Shown in pieces: positions 1 through 9,367 of a DNA stretch of 64,000 bases (the stretch's first letter is position 1; each line of letters starts with the position of its first letter). This DNA comes from Acidobacteriota bacterium (GTDB taxonomy: Bacteria; Acidobacteriota; Terriglobia; Bryobacterales; Bryobacteraceae). The position numbers and the translations under genes were made by a program. Below the pieces are notes generated by a model. The model was not told the origin of the DNA, ran no database searches, and was given only the letters and a program-made list of their open reading frames with translations. Location: NCBI GenBank assembly GCA_018268935.1, contig JAFDVS010000026.1:162208-226207 (forward strand), written 5' to 3'.

Positions 1-630
1 TAAGTCCGGCTCGTGATAACGATGCTCCAATACCTGGAACGAGCCCTTCGGGTAGAGCATCACGTCAATCGGAAAATCGACATCCGCCGCGCAGACACGT
101 GAAGAATCAAAAGACAGGATCCCCAGCTTGAAGGCATACTGCAGCGAGTCCTGATAGTGCAGTGAGCGCGCCAGGATCGGCTTCCCATACCCGGAGTTGC
201 CGATGATTTCGTAAGGCGTCTCCACCGCCACCTCCACCCAGTTTCCTTCCGGATAGACGAGGAAAAGCTTGTGCGTCCGGTCAAATCCGCACTGCCCCCC
301 GATGATGGCGTGAAGATTGAACCGCAGCCCCGATTCGCTCAGCATCGCCTTCTCTTCTTTTGCCACTTTGCGGATCTCGCCGGCGAATACATCCACCGCC
401 CGGAACATCCGGTCAAATGGCTTCTCCCGCACCGCGAGAATTTCTTCGAAGTTGGCGATCACTTTGTCCCGCACGCTGCGCAGGCCCGATGTCATCACGA
501 ACATCGCTTGCGTATCGGTTTGGTGTACCCAGGTCTTCTTGCTGATTCGAGTTTCGTGGCCGGTGAGGATGCGCGTATCGGCAATCGCGATGAGCCCCTC
601 TTCAACCTGGATTCCGAGGCAATAGGTCAT
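1..630 (-). CDS. Anbu, proteasome-like Ntn hydrolase (3' end off window)
   Basis: The frame is open from ATG at 630 to the window edge (210 codons, no stop). The N-terminus begins MTYCLGIQVEEGLIAIADTR, which matches the Anbu (ancestral beta subunit, HslV/proteasome-like) family. Removal of Met would expose Thr2 as the N-terminal nucleophile. Asp18 and Lys32 sit where the proteasome-fold catalytic Asp and Lys are expected. Anbu genes are known to travel with ATP-grasp, alpha-E and transglutaminase genes. The first two lie directly upstream here, with 31 bases between the alpha-E stop and this start. The transglutaminase partner is not in the window and could lie beyond the left edge. Probably a cytoplasmic self-assembling peptidase; its substrate is not established. 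Confidence 0.85.
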   Translation of the reverse strand, partial: MTYCLGIQVEEGLIAIADTRILTGHETRISKKTWVHQTDTQAMFVMTSGLRSVRDKVIANFEEILAVREKPFDRMFRAVDVFAGEIRKVAKEEKAMLSESGLRFNLHAIIGGQCGFDRTHKLFLVYPEGNWVEVAVETPYEIIGNSGYGKPILARSLHYQDSLQYAFKLGILSFDSSRVCAADVDFPIDVMLYPKGSFQVLEHRYHEPDL

Positions 631-661
631 AAGAACGATTCGTGTACCAGAGTATAACCCG

Positions 662-1648
662 CTAAGCGGAGGCCGCATCGGAAAGCGGCCGCATGGCGAA
701 GAAGGTCGAAAAAACGCATTCGTCGATCAAGTTTAGCTTAGTCTGCAGCCCGTCCAGAAACTCGTGCAGACCCCCGGCAATGATATCGGCCACGGAGGCA
801 TAGTTCAACTCCGCACGAAGTTGGCCCAGATGCTGTTCGGCAGGGTTTGAGAATCCGCCCAGCGGTGTTCCCGTGATGGCATGCAAAGCAATCCCCGATT
901 CCACCAGGCAATGCCGTACCGACCGGGGAAATTCTCCATCCAGAAGCAGAAACTCGGCGATCCGGTCGGGCTGGATTCGGCCAAACCGTTTGCGGTACAT
1001 CTCAAAAGCCGAAACCGACCGCAGCACGGCGCTCCATTGCACATCGTCGATGCTCGTGCCGACATCCTCCACCTTCGGTAGCAGCAGGAAGTATTTCACG
1101 TCGATGATCCGCGACGTCTTGTCACCACGCTCCAGCATCCGGCCAAGCCGTATGAAATTCCACGCTTCGTTGTGGGACATCGTGGAGTCCGTGATGCCCT
1201 GAAACAGATGGCTGCCGAGTTTGATGGCGGCGAACAGATCATGAGCCGAGTGCGCGGCCCTGTTGCGCGCTCCTTCATCCATGATCATCAGGTACAGCTT
1301 GTTGGCTTGTTCCCACATCTCCGACGATATCGTGTCGCGCACCGTGCGGGCATTCTCCCGCGCGGCTCGCAGGCACGACAGGATCGAGTTCGGATTCTCC
1401 GGATCAAAGGTGAGAAACTCGATCACATTCTCGCGAGTCGGATCGCCATAACGCTTCTCAAAGGCTGCCGAATCCCCCGTCGTATCGATGATGGGCCGCC
1501 ACTGCTCGGACAGATCAACCTCAGAGCCTCCCAGCATCAAATGCAAGTTCACATCGACAAAGCGGGCCACATTCTCCGCACGCTCAATATAGCGGCCCAT
1601 CCAGTACACGGATTCGGCCACACGGCTCAACAGCGGACGCCGGTTCAT
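662..1648 (-). CDS. alpha-E domain protein (DUF403)
   Basis: 328 residues beginning [20 protein letters not shown], the typical start of the alpha-E family, and helical throughout. An in-frame start 30 bases upstream (1678) would add ten Arg-rich residues that do not look like the family. ATG 1648 is preferred because it overlaps the ATP-grasp stop as ATGA (1645-1648), a translational-coupling arrangement. The family is almost always encoded beside a circularly permuted ATP-grasp enzyme and, as here, Anbu. The cluster is thought to make or process a peptide or amide product, but the chemistry is unknown. Function is inferred only from this context. Confidence 0.85.
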   Translation of the reverse strand: MNRRPLLSRVAESVYWMGRYIERAENVARFVDVNLHLMLGGSEVDLSEQWRPIIDTTGDSAAFEKRYGDPTRENVIEFLTFDPENPNSILSCLRAARENARTVRDTISSEMWEQANKLYLMIMDEGARNRAAHSAHDLFAAIKLGSHLFQGITDSTMSHNEAWNFIRLGRMLERGDKTSRIIDVKYFLLLPKVEDVGTSIDDVQWSAVLRSVSAFEMYRKRFGRIQPDRIAEFLLLDGEFPRSVRHCLVESGIALHAITGTPLGGFSNPAEQHLGQLRAELNYASVADIIAGGLHEFLDGLQTKLNLIDECVFSTFFAMRPLSDAASA

Positions 1649-3093
1649 GCGCGTCCTCCCGCGGCGGCCAGCACCCACGTATCCTTGCTGCCACCTCCCT
1701 GCGAGGAGTTCACCACCAGCGAACCCTTGCGCAACGCTACCCGCGTCAACCCGCCAGGTAAAACAAAAATCTCTTTCCCGTACAGAATGTAGGGCCGCAA
1801 ATCGACGTGCCGCCCTTCCGCATGCCCATCCACAATGGTCGGAACTCGTGATAGCGACAGCGTCGGCTGCGCGATGTAGTTCCGCGGATTCGCCTCAATC
1901 CTCCGTGCGAAATCCTCCCGGTCCGCGGCACTGGCGTGCGGCCCCACCAGCATCCCGTATCCCCCCGATTCGTTGGCTGCCTTCACTACCAGTTTGTCCA
2001 GGTTCGCCAGCACGTGCTGCCGGTCCGTATCACGCCAGCAGAGATACGTGGGCACGTTCGGAATGATGGCATCTTCGCGCAGATAATACTTGATCATGTC
2101 GGGGACGTAAGCGTAAATCACCTTATCGTCCGCCACACCGTTTCCGGGAGCGTTGGCGAGCGCGACACGCCCCGATTTGTACACTTCCAGTAGCCCCGGC
2201 ACACCCAACAGCGAATCTGGACGGAATGCCTTCGGATCCATGAAATCATCGTCAATTCGCCGGTAGATCACGTCCACCCGCTCGAAGCCCCTGGTGGTGC
2301 GCATCAGGACGTAGCCGCCGCTCACCACCAGGTCGCGTCCTTCTACCAGCGGCACCCCCATCTGCTGTGCCAGAAAACTATGCTCAAAATAAGCCGAATT
2401 GTAAATGCCCGGAGTCAACACCACCACCCTCGGGTTTGAGTTGCTCATGGGAGCCAGTGATTCCAACATCTCCAGCAGCCGGCTGGGATATTCATCGACG
2501 GACCGCACCGCCATCCCTTCAAACAACTTCGGGAAGGTGCTCTTCATCACGTTGCGGTTCTCCAGCACGTACGAGACCCCGGAAGGTACGCGGAGATTAT
2601 CCTCCAGCACGTACAGCACTCCGTCGCCACCACGCACCAGATCGGTGCCCGTCACATGGCACCACACACCGTGTGGCGGATTGAGCCCGATGCACTGCGG
2701 CCGTAAAGACTTGGCCGAGTCAATCACTTCCCGCGGGATCACGCCGTCCTTAAGAATCTTCTGATCGTGGTAGACGTCATCAATAAAGAGGTTGAGCGCG
2801 TAAATACGTTGCTTCAACCCCTTCTCCAACTGAACCCATTCCTGCGGCGGGACAATGCGGGGGATGAGGTCGAATGGGAAAATGCGTTCCGTACCGCCGG
2901 AATCGCCATACACATTGAATGTGATTCCCATGTGCAGCAACAGCCGCTCCGCGGAAGCCTGACGGAGGAGTAGTTCTTGCTGGCTCATCGAAGTGATCGT
3001 GTCCACCAGCAGCTTCGCGCTATCCCGAGGTACACCGGCATCAGTGAACATCTCGTCATAGAAACCATCTGTTGTGTAGCTGTCAAACAGCAT
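1645..3093 (-). CDS. circularly permuted ATP-grasp protein (DUF404/DUF407)
   Basis: 482 residues. Motifs typical of the circularly permuted ATP-grasp type 2 family are present: [38 protein letters not shown], a [16 protein letters not shown] nucleotide-binding segment and a C-terminal DLRPYILYG strand. The start at 3093 ([16 protein letters not shown]) is chosen because GGAGGAG lies 2 bases before the ATG. An in-frame TTG at 3111 has no such site. First gene of the leftward operon with the alpha-E and Anbu genes. ATP-grasp enzymes ligate a carboxylate to an amine or thiol through an acyl-phosphate; the substrate here is unknown. It is divergent from the amidohydrolase at 3185, with 91 bases between starts. 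Confidence 0.87.
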   Translation of the reverse strand: MLFDSYTTDGFYDEMFTDAGVPRDSAKLLVDTITSMSQQELLLRQASAERLLLHMGITFNVYGDSGGTERIFPFDLIPRIVPPQEWVQLEKGLKQRIYALNLFIDDVYHDQKILKDGVIPREVIDSAKSLRPQCIGLNPPHGVWCHVTGTDLVRGGDGVLYVLEDNLRVPSGVSYVLENRNVMKSTFPKLFEGMAVRSVDEYPSRLLEMLESLAPMSNSNPRVVVLTPGIYNSAYFEHSFLAQQMGVPLVEGRDLVVSGGYVLMRTTRGFERVDVIYRRIDDDFMDPKAFRPDSLLGVPGLLEVYKSGRVALANAPGNGVADDKVIYAYVPDMIKYYLREDAIIPNVPTYLCWRDTDRQHVLANLDKLVVKAANESGGYGMLVGPHASAADREDFARRIEANPRNYIAQPTLSLSRVPTIVDGHAEGRHVDLRPYILYGKEIFVLPGGLTRVALRKGSLVVNSSQGGGSKDTWVLAAAGGRA

Positions 3094-3184
3094 GACTCCT
3101 CCAACTGGCAATCTCTATCATGGCGCAGCCATCACGGCACAAGCATACGAAAGATTTTATGGGACGGATCAACATTACTAATCG

Positions 3185-4861
3185 ATGGCGATAATGATCA
3201 TTATGAGTTTGCGGCTACTGCTTGTAGTAACTTTGGCGCTGGAGATGCAAGGAGCGGTTATGGCAGATCTCATCCTTCGCAATGGCAAAATATGGACCGT
3301 GAATCGCCGTCAGCCTCTAGCCCAGGCCGTCGCTGTCCACCAGGGCCGCATCCTGGCTGTCGGCAGTAATGCAGAGATCGACGCGCTGCGCGGCAAGGAT
3401 ACACAAGTCGTGGACCTCAAGGGCCGGTTGATGCTCCCCGGCTTCCACGATTCCCATGTCCACTTCTACACAGGAGGAACGCGGCTCGCTGGTGTCCAAC
3501 TACGAGACGCCGCCACACCGGAGGAGTTTCGCCGCCGCATTGCGGCATTTGCCGCCAAACAACCGAAGAAGCGCTGGATCACGGGTGGCGATTGGGACCA
3601 TGAGAACTTCCCCTCCGCACAACTGCCCGTCAAGGATTGGATTGACGCCGTCACCCCCGATCATCCCGTGTTTGTCAACCGGCTCGATGGCCACATGGCG
3701 CTCGCCAACTCCGTTGCGCTGCGCCTCGCCGGTGTCACACGGGACTCGAAGGATCCGCCCGGCGGCGCCATCGTACGTGATGCGATGGGCAACCCCACCG
3801 GGGTCCTCAAGGACTCCGCCATGGATGCCGTATTCCGCGTCATTCCCGAACCCGCGGCCGCCGAGATTGAAGAAGGTTTACGCGCCGCGATGCGCTACGC
3901 CAATTCCCGCGGAGTCACCAGCGTAACCGATGTCTCCGCCTCGCCCGAAGTACTGCGCGTCTACCAAAGCCTTTTGGCGCACGGTGCACTCACTGTGCGC
4001 GTCTATGGTTTGCAGCCGCTATCCCGCTGGCAGAGATTGGCAGCCACCGGAATCACCGCAGGCTTCGGTGGCGAGTATTTGCGCATCGGCGGCCTTAAGG
4101 GTTTCTCCGACGGGTCGCTGGGATCCACCACCGCCTGGTTCTTCGAGCCTTACTCTGATGCTCCCGAAACATCCGGATTGCCCGGTGAAGATCTCATCCC
4201 CATCACCAGGATGCGTGACAACCTTCTCGGAGCTGATGCCGCCGGCCTTCAGTTAGCCATCCATGCTATCGGTGACCGGGCTAATGAAACCATGCTCAGC
4301 CTCTTCGACGAGGTGATCCGCAAGAACGGCCCGCGCGACCGGCGGTTCCGCATCGAACATGCACAACACCTGCGTTTTGCCGACATGCCCCGTTTCGCCA
4401 AACTGGGCGTGATTGCCTCCATGCAGCCCTATCACGCCATCGATGACGGGCGCTGGGCTGACAAACGAATTGGAGCAGAGAGAGCCAAAGGCACCTACGC
4501 CTTCCGCAGCCTCATTGATGCCGGAGCAACTCTGGCCTTTGGTTCGGATTGGTTCGTCGCTCCCATCGACCCCCTGCTCGGCATTTATGCCGCCGCAACC
4601 CGCCGCACGCTCGATGGAAAACGCCCCGGTGGCTGGGTCCCGGAACAGAAGATCACTGTGGCGGAAGCCATTGAAGCATATACGCTTGGCTCTGCCAAAG
4701 CCAGTTTCGAGGAACCCGTAAAAGGGACCATTGAATCCGGTAAGTACGCCGACTTCGTAGTCCTTCAGGAAGATATTCTCAACATCCCGGTGGAGAGGAT
4801 TGATAAGGTAGTAGTGGGACTGACAATTATCGGAGGCCGTATAGTCCACGCGTTCCGGTGA
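3185..4861 (+). CDS. exported amidohydrolase, YtcJ-like
   Basis: 558 residues. A hydrophobic N-terminus resembling a signal peptide precedes the amidohydrolase beta-sandwich ([14 protein letters not shown]). The metal-binding HDSHVHF motif follows at about residue 88, then [15 protein letters not shown] and a late FGSDWFVAP with the catalytic-type Asp. This is the amidohydrolase-3 (YtcJ) organisation with a TIM barrel and a split beta domain. Such enzymes hydrolyse amide or ester-like bonds of mostly unknown substrates. The start is uncertain because neither ATG 3185 nor ATG 3203 has a clear Shine-Dalgarno site. A second member of the same family lies at 46986-48629. Confidence 0.85.
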   Translation: MAIMIIMSLRLLLVVTLALEMQGAVMADLILRNGKIWTVNRRQPLAQAVAVHQGRILAVGSNAEIDALRGKDTQVVDLKGRLMLPGFHDSHVHFYTGGTRLAGVQLRDAATPEEFRRRIAAFAAKQPKKRWITGGDWDHENFPSAQLPVKDWIDAVTPDHPVFVNRLDGHMALANSVALRLAGVTRDSKDPPGGAIVRDAMGNPTGVLKDSAMDAVFRVIPEPAAAEIEEGLRAAMRYANSRGVTSVTDVSASPEVLRVYQSLLAHGALTVRVYGLQPLSRWQRLAATGITAGFGGEYLRIGGLKGFSDGSLGSTTAWFFEPYSDAPETSGLPGEDLIPITRMRDNLLGADAAGLQLAIHAIGDRANETMLSLFDEVIRKNGPRDRRFRIEHAQHLRFADMPRFAKLGVIASMQPYHAIDDGRWADKRIGAERAKGTYAFRSLIDAGATLAFGSDWFVAPIDPLLGIYAAATRRTLDGKRPGGWVPEQKITVAEAIEAYTLGSAKASFEEPVKGTIESGKYADFVVLQEDILNIPVERIDKVVVGLTIIGGRIVHAFR

Positions 4862-4910
4862 ATGGGTGGTATTAAGATTTTCGCCTGAACTGCCGATGGA
4901 TAAATGAGGT

Positions 4911-5204
4911 ATGGTAGGGCAGTACGAAGATAGCGAAGTCTTGTTGACTCAATTCAACAAGCTCATTGCGGAACTGCTGAAGGGCAGCATCGGGCGCAAT
5001 ACTTTCCGCCCTTGGGAAATCGAGATTCTTCTCGACATCGAAACATGTAATCTCCGCGATGGCAACAAGAAGGAAACACTGCGCCGGTACCAAAGGTCCG
5101 TCCAGCGCCAGATGGAGAAGGGCGCACCTAGCCCCATGAAGCTCTCCCAGTACCTCGACGGCCTGAAGGCGAAACGCGAAGCCGCCGCGTTGCGCACCGA
5201 ATAA
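4911..5204 (+). CDS. small conserved-looking protein of unknown function
   Basis: 97 residues, hydrophilic, with no signal peptide or membrane segment; probably helical (FNKLIAELLKG, IEILLDIETCNL, LRRYQRSVQRQME). TGAGGT sits directly before ATG 4911. It lies 49 bases after the amidohydrolase and 69 bases before yggX in the same direction. Base composition and codon use resemble the neighbours, and the alternative frames contain no better gene. No family is recognised. The charged helical character would suit a small partner or adaptor protein, but that is only a guess. Confidence 0.6.
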   Translation: MVGQYEDSEVLLTQFNKLIAELLKGSIGRNTFRPWEIEILLDIETCNLRDGNKKETLRRYQRSVQRQMEKGAPSPMKLSQYLDGLKAKREAAALRTE

Positions 5205-5273
5205 CACTCACTCGCTACCCAACGCCTGCTATCCTGGAATTCTACATACCTAAAATACACAGGAGAGTACAGT

Positions 5274-5600
5274 ATGGGTTGCGGCAGTGGTTTCGTTGCA
5301 CCAAAGATGGAAGATCCTAACGCCCGGAAGGTCTTCTGCGTTAAGTTTCAGCGCGAAATGGTCGGCCTGAGCGAAGTGCCGTTTGAGGGGCACCCGCTCG
5401 GTCAAAAGATCTACGAGAGCGTTTCCAAGGAAGCGTGGAAAATGTGGGTCGAACACATGAAGATGCTTATGAACGAGTATCGCTTGAATCTTGGCACCCG
5501 CGAAGCTCAGGAGTTCTTGCTCAAGCAAATGGAACAGTATTTCTTCGGTGAAGGCGCGGCTCTTCCTCCGGGGTACCTGCCAGGGGACGCAAAGCACTAA
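5274..5600 (+). CDS. yggX: Fe(2+)-trafficking / oxidative damage protection protein YggX
   Basis: 108 residues. The core VFCVKFQREMVGL, GQKIYESVSKEAWKMWVEHM, MLMNEYRLNL and a final GYLPGD match YggX throughout. The conserved Cys of the FCxxxQRE motif is present. YggX is a small cytoplasmic protein proposed to protect Fe-S clusters or handle labile iron. Typical members begin about two residues before the FC motif; here the protein has about 18 extra residues starting MGCGSGF. The upstream ATG is still chosen because AGGAGAG stands 5 bases before it, while the internal ATG at 5307 has no such site. Confidence 0.88.
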   Translation: MGCGSGFVAPKMEDPNARKVFCVKFQREMVGLSEVPFEGHPLGQKIYESVSKEAWKMWVEHMKMLMNEYRLNLGTREAQEFLLKQMEQYFFGEGAALPPGYLPGDAKH

Positions 5601-5737
5601 TCAAAACGTTGGCGTGCGGGAGATTGCGCTCGTCAGTCTCCCTAACCTGCCTGCCGTCCGTGTTGCCCTGCTCGAAGCACACCTCACAACACCTACCGTT
5701 GCCTTCGGTTCACTAATTGTTCTGGGGTAAGAAGGAG

Positions 5738-5811
5738 TGGCTGGGAGGCAGGGACTCGAACCCCGATACGCAGATCCAGAGTCTGCAGTCTTACCATTAG
5801 ACGACCTCCCA
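5738..5811 (-). tRNA. tRNA-Gln (anticodon CTG)
   Basis: Read on the minus strand, a full cloverleaf folds. The acceptor TGGGAGG pairs with CCTCCCA, the D arm is GTCT-AATGGTA-AGAC, and the anticodon stem GCAGA/TCTGC encloses loop CTCTGGA with anticodon CTG (reads CAG). The T arm contains GGTTCGAGTCC. The CCA end is encoded (5738-5740). A U1-A72 first pair is usual for bacterial tRNA-Gln. Confidence 0.97.
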
Positions 5812-5825
5812 ACGGGTTCCTCTCC

Positions 5826-5852
5826 ATTGTAGCATTCCCACCCCGATTACAA
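5826..5852 (-). promoter_or_regulatory. candidate tRNA-Gln promoter
   Basis: On the minus strand, TACAAT (5831-5826) lies 14 bases before the mature tRNA 5' end. TTGTAA (5852-5847) is 15 bases further upstream. The -10 is good, but the spacer is short for a sigma-70 promoter. Confidence 0.35.
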
Positions 5853-5981
5853 GCAACATTCCCCTCAGTCCGACCCCCCCTCGCGTTTAATTTGAAACCG
5901 ATTTACAATAGTGAGCATCGATTCAGACATCCTTGTCGACTAACGGGTCTTTTCCACCACAAAAATTTTGAGGAGGGGTCT

Positions 5982-8900
5982 ATGCAACGTACGGTTGCTA
6001 TACTCTTTGCCTTCGTTTGGGCTGCATACCTGCCAGCCCAAGTCACTTCCGGAGAGATTCTGGGTACTGTTCAGGATCAAAGCGGAGGAATCGTTGGTGA
6101 TGCCAAAATCACAGTGCGCAGTCTCGAAACCAACGCCGCGCGTGATGCTGCGTCTTCCGCGGAAGGTCGTTTCCGCATCCCTGCACTTCCACCGGGCGCT
6201 TACGAACTGATCGTCGAAAAGCAAGGCTTCGCCCGCTATGTCCAAGGTCCGATCACGCTACGCTTGAACCAAAGCGCCGATCTCAACGTGAAGCTTCAGG
6301 TCTCCGGCGTCGCGGAAACCGTCACAATTACCTCCGACGCCGGTCTCGTTAACACAACTAACGCCGAAATAGGTGTAAATTTCGATTCCCGCCGCATCAG
6401 CGAGGTGCCACTCGCACCAAGCCGGAATATTCTCAATCTGGCCTTGAATGTGGCCGGAGTTAGCCAGGTCTCCACCGGCCAGTCCAGCTTCGCCAGTGGC
6501 GGCAACGGCGGAACCGACAGCAGCCCCAACTTCTCGGTCAACGGCATGCGTCTCCGTTCCAATAACTTCATGGTGGACGGCCAGGATTCGAACGATCCCA
6601 GCGTCACCGGCTTGAGCCAGGGAATCAATAATCCCGATATCGTTGCCGAGTTCCGGCTCATCACCAACCAGTTCCTCCCCGAGTACGGGCGAGCTGCCGG
6701 TTCGGTCGTGAACATCATCACCAAGAGTGGCACGAATCAGTACCATGGCAGCGCCTTCTGGTTCCATAACAGCAACCCGCTCAATTCGCGCTCCAATACC
6801 GAGGAGCGGGCCTTCCCCAAAGCCCCCTGGCGCATCAACAATCAGTTTGGCGGAACTTTCGGAGGCCCAGTGCTTGTCCCAGGGGCCTACAATGGCAAGG
6901 ACAAGACGTTCTTCTTCGCATCCATCCAGCGCTGGACGGACCGGCGCCTCGGCAGTGGAAGCACCTTGAATGGTGCACCCACTGAAGCCGGACGCAGCGC
7001 CTTGCAACGCGTAGCGTCCCGCCCAACCGTAAAAGCCCTCCTCGATTTCGTTCCCGTTGCTCAGGAACCCATTCCCCAAACCGCCTCCTACAATTTCGGC
7101 GGCCAGACCACCGTGGTTCCACTTGGCCGTCTGACTGGCGCTACCACAAACACATTCAATGACTGGCAATGGTCGAACCGCGTGGATCACCGCTTCAATG
7201 ACAAGCACCAAATCGGTGCGCGCTACCTCTACGACGATGGAGTCAACGACGGTGGCGGCCAGGCGACCCCGCCCGGAAACACAACGCTGGTTCCCACACG
7301 CCGCCAATCCGCCACAGCCTACTGGACACAAACCCTCTCACCGACGGTCTTCGGAGAACTCCGAACCTCGTTCTCGCGATTCGCTTCTGTCACTACCGCG
7401 GCCGACCCGCGTTCGGAAACCATTCCTTCCATCGAAGTACCCGAGATCGGCCTCACCGGCTTCAACGCCGATGCCACGCGCACCGCCATCGGCCTCGCTG
7501 TCAATCTGCCGCAATTCCGGCGCAACAACCTGTATCAACTCCAGTACACACTGGGCTGGCTCAAAGGCGCCCATTCCATGAAGTACGGCATCGATTTCCG
7601 CCGCCAGGATGTCGTCAGCTTCTTCGTCCCCACCATTCGCGGACGCCTCGTTTACAACACCCTTCAGGACCTGGTGGACGACGTCGCCCAGGTCGCCACC
7701 ATCAATGGCGCTCTGCCGGGCGGCCAGACGAATCAGTACTACCGGTTCAACGACTACTTCTTCTTCCTTCAGGACGAGTGGCGCATCAATTCCCGCCTCA
7801 CACTGAGCTACGGCGTGCGCTACGAGTCCTCCGGCAATCCGATGTACAATCTCCGCGATTTGAATGCCCCCATCGTCACTGCGGCCGGTGGGGACGAACG
7901 GTACCGCCTGGCGCCCATCCCGCCCCGGGACAACAACAACTGGGCCCCCCGATTCGGCTTCAACTACCGGTTGCGCAACAGCATGGTGCTTCGCGGTGGC
8001 TACTCGCGTACCTATGACTTCGCCTTCATTAACATCGGCCTCAACGTCGGTAGCGCGTTCCCGTTCCTGAACGCGGTCACACTGCCTGCGCGGACAACAA
8101 ATGCCTTCAACGCGTTGCGCGACGCCGTGGCCCGGCCAAGCATTCCCGATCCGAATGCACTCACCCGCACCATCGTCGACAGCAACTTCCGCTCTCCCTA
8201 CGCGGAGCAGTTCTCCGTGCAACTGCAGCAGTCCTTCGCCAAAGACTGGGCCGTGAGCCTCGGATGGGTCGGAACCAAGGGAACTGCATTGTTCCAGACC
8301 GTTGACGGTAACCCCATGCTTCCCGGAACGAACGGCACCCGACGTGTCGATCCCACAATTGGAGTCCGGCGACTGCGTGCCAACACTGCCAGTTCCATCT
8401 ATCATTCAATGCAACTCTCCGTGGAGCGCCGCCTTACCCGCGACTTCACCATGGGGGCTCACTACACCTGGAGCACTTTCATCGACAGTGCCTCGGAAAT
8501 CTTCAACCCCGCAGTCAGCGGCGACGTGGCTGTGTCCCAGGACTCGTTCAACCGGACGTCTGACCGCGGACGCTCCACTTACGACAGGCCTCAACGCCTC
8601 ACCACAACCTTCGTCTACGAACTTCCGTTCATGCGGGCTCAAAAAGGTCTACCTGGGCGCATTTTGGGTGGCTGGCAGGTGAACGGGTTCCTCACTCTGC
8701 AATCGGGCGCCCCATTCACCGCCTTGGCTGGCATTGATCCCGGATTCCGTCTCTCCGGTATCGACGGACTCGTGGGAAGTGCCATCCGGCCAAATCTGGC
8801 CGGCAGCCAGGCAATCTCTCAGATGAAGGTCGCCGAAATCCAGGCATTCAACACCCCCACCCTGATCGCGAATTCGCGCAATAGCCTCTTCACCAATGTC

Positions 8901-9161
8901 ACTGCCGCGAACCCGCTTGGCTCAGCCGGCCGGAATATTCTCCGTTCCGACGGCATCGGCAACTTTGACTTCGGCGCCTTTAAAAACGTCAAGGTCTACG
9001 AACAGCATCGTGTACAGTTCCGTGCCGAGTTCTTCAACCTCACCAATACCAGGAACTTCGGTATTCCCGAATCGCGAATCAATTCCGCGAACTTCCTCAA
9101 TGAATGGGGAACCAACGGCGGTAATCGGCGCATTACCATGGGCCTCCGCTACGTCTTCTAA
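5982..9161 (+). CDS. Oar-like TonB-dependent outer-membrane receptor with carboxypeptidase-regulatory domain
   Basis: 1059 residues. Signal peptide MQRTVAILFAFVWAAYLPAQ, then a carboxypeptidase-regulatory-like Ig-fold domain (about 22-110: GTVQDQSGGIVGDAKITVRS). A plug-like region follows (NGMRLRSNNFMVDGQDSND and AAGSVVNIITKSGTNQYHG), then a long beta-barrel ending in GLRYVF. The terminal Phe is typical of outer-membrane barrels. Start 5982 is chosen because GAGGAGGGG lies just before it; a longer frame from 5892 would add a non-signal leader. Proteins of this type are numerous in acidobacteria and probably import or bind polymers. It stands alone between the tRNA and the arylsulfotransferase gene. 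Confidence 0.88.
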   Translation: MQRTVAILFAFVWAAYLPAQVTSGEILGTVQDQSGGIVGDAKITVRSLETNAARDAASSAEGRFRIPALPPGAYELIVEKQGFARYVQGPITLRLNQSADLNVKLQVSGVAETVTITSDAGLVNTTNAEIGVNFDSRRISEVPLAPSRNILNLALNVAGVSQVSTGQSSFASGGNGGTDSSPNFSVNGMRLRSNNFMVDGQDSNDPSVTGLSQGINNPDIVAEFRLITNQFLPEYGRAAGSVVNIITKSGTNQYHGSAFWFHNSNPLNSRSNTEERAFPKAPWRINNQFGGTFGGPVLVPGAYNGKDKTFFFASIQRWTDRRLGSGSTLNGAPTEAGRSALQRVASRPTVKALLDFVPVAQEPIPQTASYNFGGQTTVVPLGRLTGATTNTFNDWQWSNRVDHRFNDKHQIGARYLYDDGVNDGGGQATPPGNTTLVPTRRQSATAYWTQTLSPTVFGELRTSFSRFASVTTAADPRSETIPSIEVPEIGLTGFNADATRTAIGLAVNLPQFRRNNLYQLQYTLGWLKGAHSMKYGIDFRRQDVVSFFVPTIRGRLVYNTLQDLVDDVAQVATINGALPGGQTNQYYRFNDYFFFLQDEWRINSRLTLSYGVRYESSGNPMYNLRDLNAPIVTAAGGDERYRLAPIPPRDNNNWAPRFGFNYRLRNSMVLRGGYSRTYDFAFINIGLNVGSAFPFLNAVTLPARTTNAFNALRDAVARPSIPDPNALTRTIVDSNFRSPYAEQFSVQLQQSFAKDWAVSLGWVGTKGTALFQTVDGNPMLPGTNGTRRVDPTIGVRRLRANTASSIYHSMQLSVERRLTRDFTMGAHYTWSTFIDSASEIFNPAVSGDVAVSQDSFNRTSDRGRSTYDRPQRLTTTFVYELPFMRAQKGLPGRILGGWQVNGFLTLQSGAPFTALAGIDPGFRLSGIDGLVGSAIRPNLAGSQAISQMKVAEIQAFNTPTLIANSRNSLFTNVTAANPLGSAGRNILRSDGIGNFDFGAFKNVKVYEQHRVQFRAEFFNLTNTRNFGIPESRINSANFLNEWGTNGGNRRITMGLRYVF

Positions 9162-9175
9162 ACCGCATCAGCCCA

Positions 9176-9202
9176 GGGTGGGAGAAGCCCAATCTCCCAC
9201 CC
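9176..9202 (+). terminator. hairpin after the receptor gene, probable terminator
   Basis: A perfect 10-base stem GGGTGGGAGA / TCTCCCACCC with a 7-base loop begins 14 bases after the stop at 9161. There is no clean T-run after it, so termination strength is uncertain. The rest of the gap to 9368 shows no further clear signal. Confidence 0.5.
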
Positions 9203-9367
9203 GGCTTGATATTTGATAAGCGGATAATAAGATCCGGTTATGGCTCTTCTACATACCCTCATATTCCCCGCTCTACCCCCCGCAAGTTCTACATCAGCTT
9301 TAGCCTTGGTTACGGTACGCTTTACCTAGCAGTCCCCGTTTCTCCCCGCCGGAAGGAAATTTAGTTC

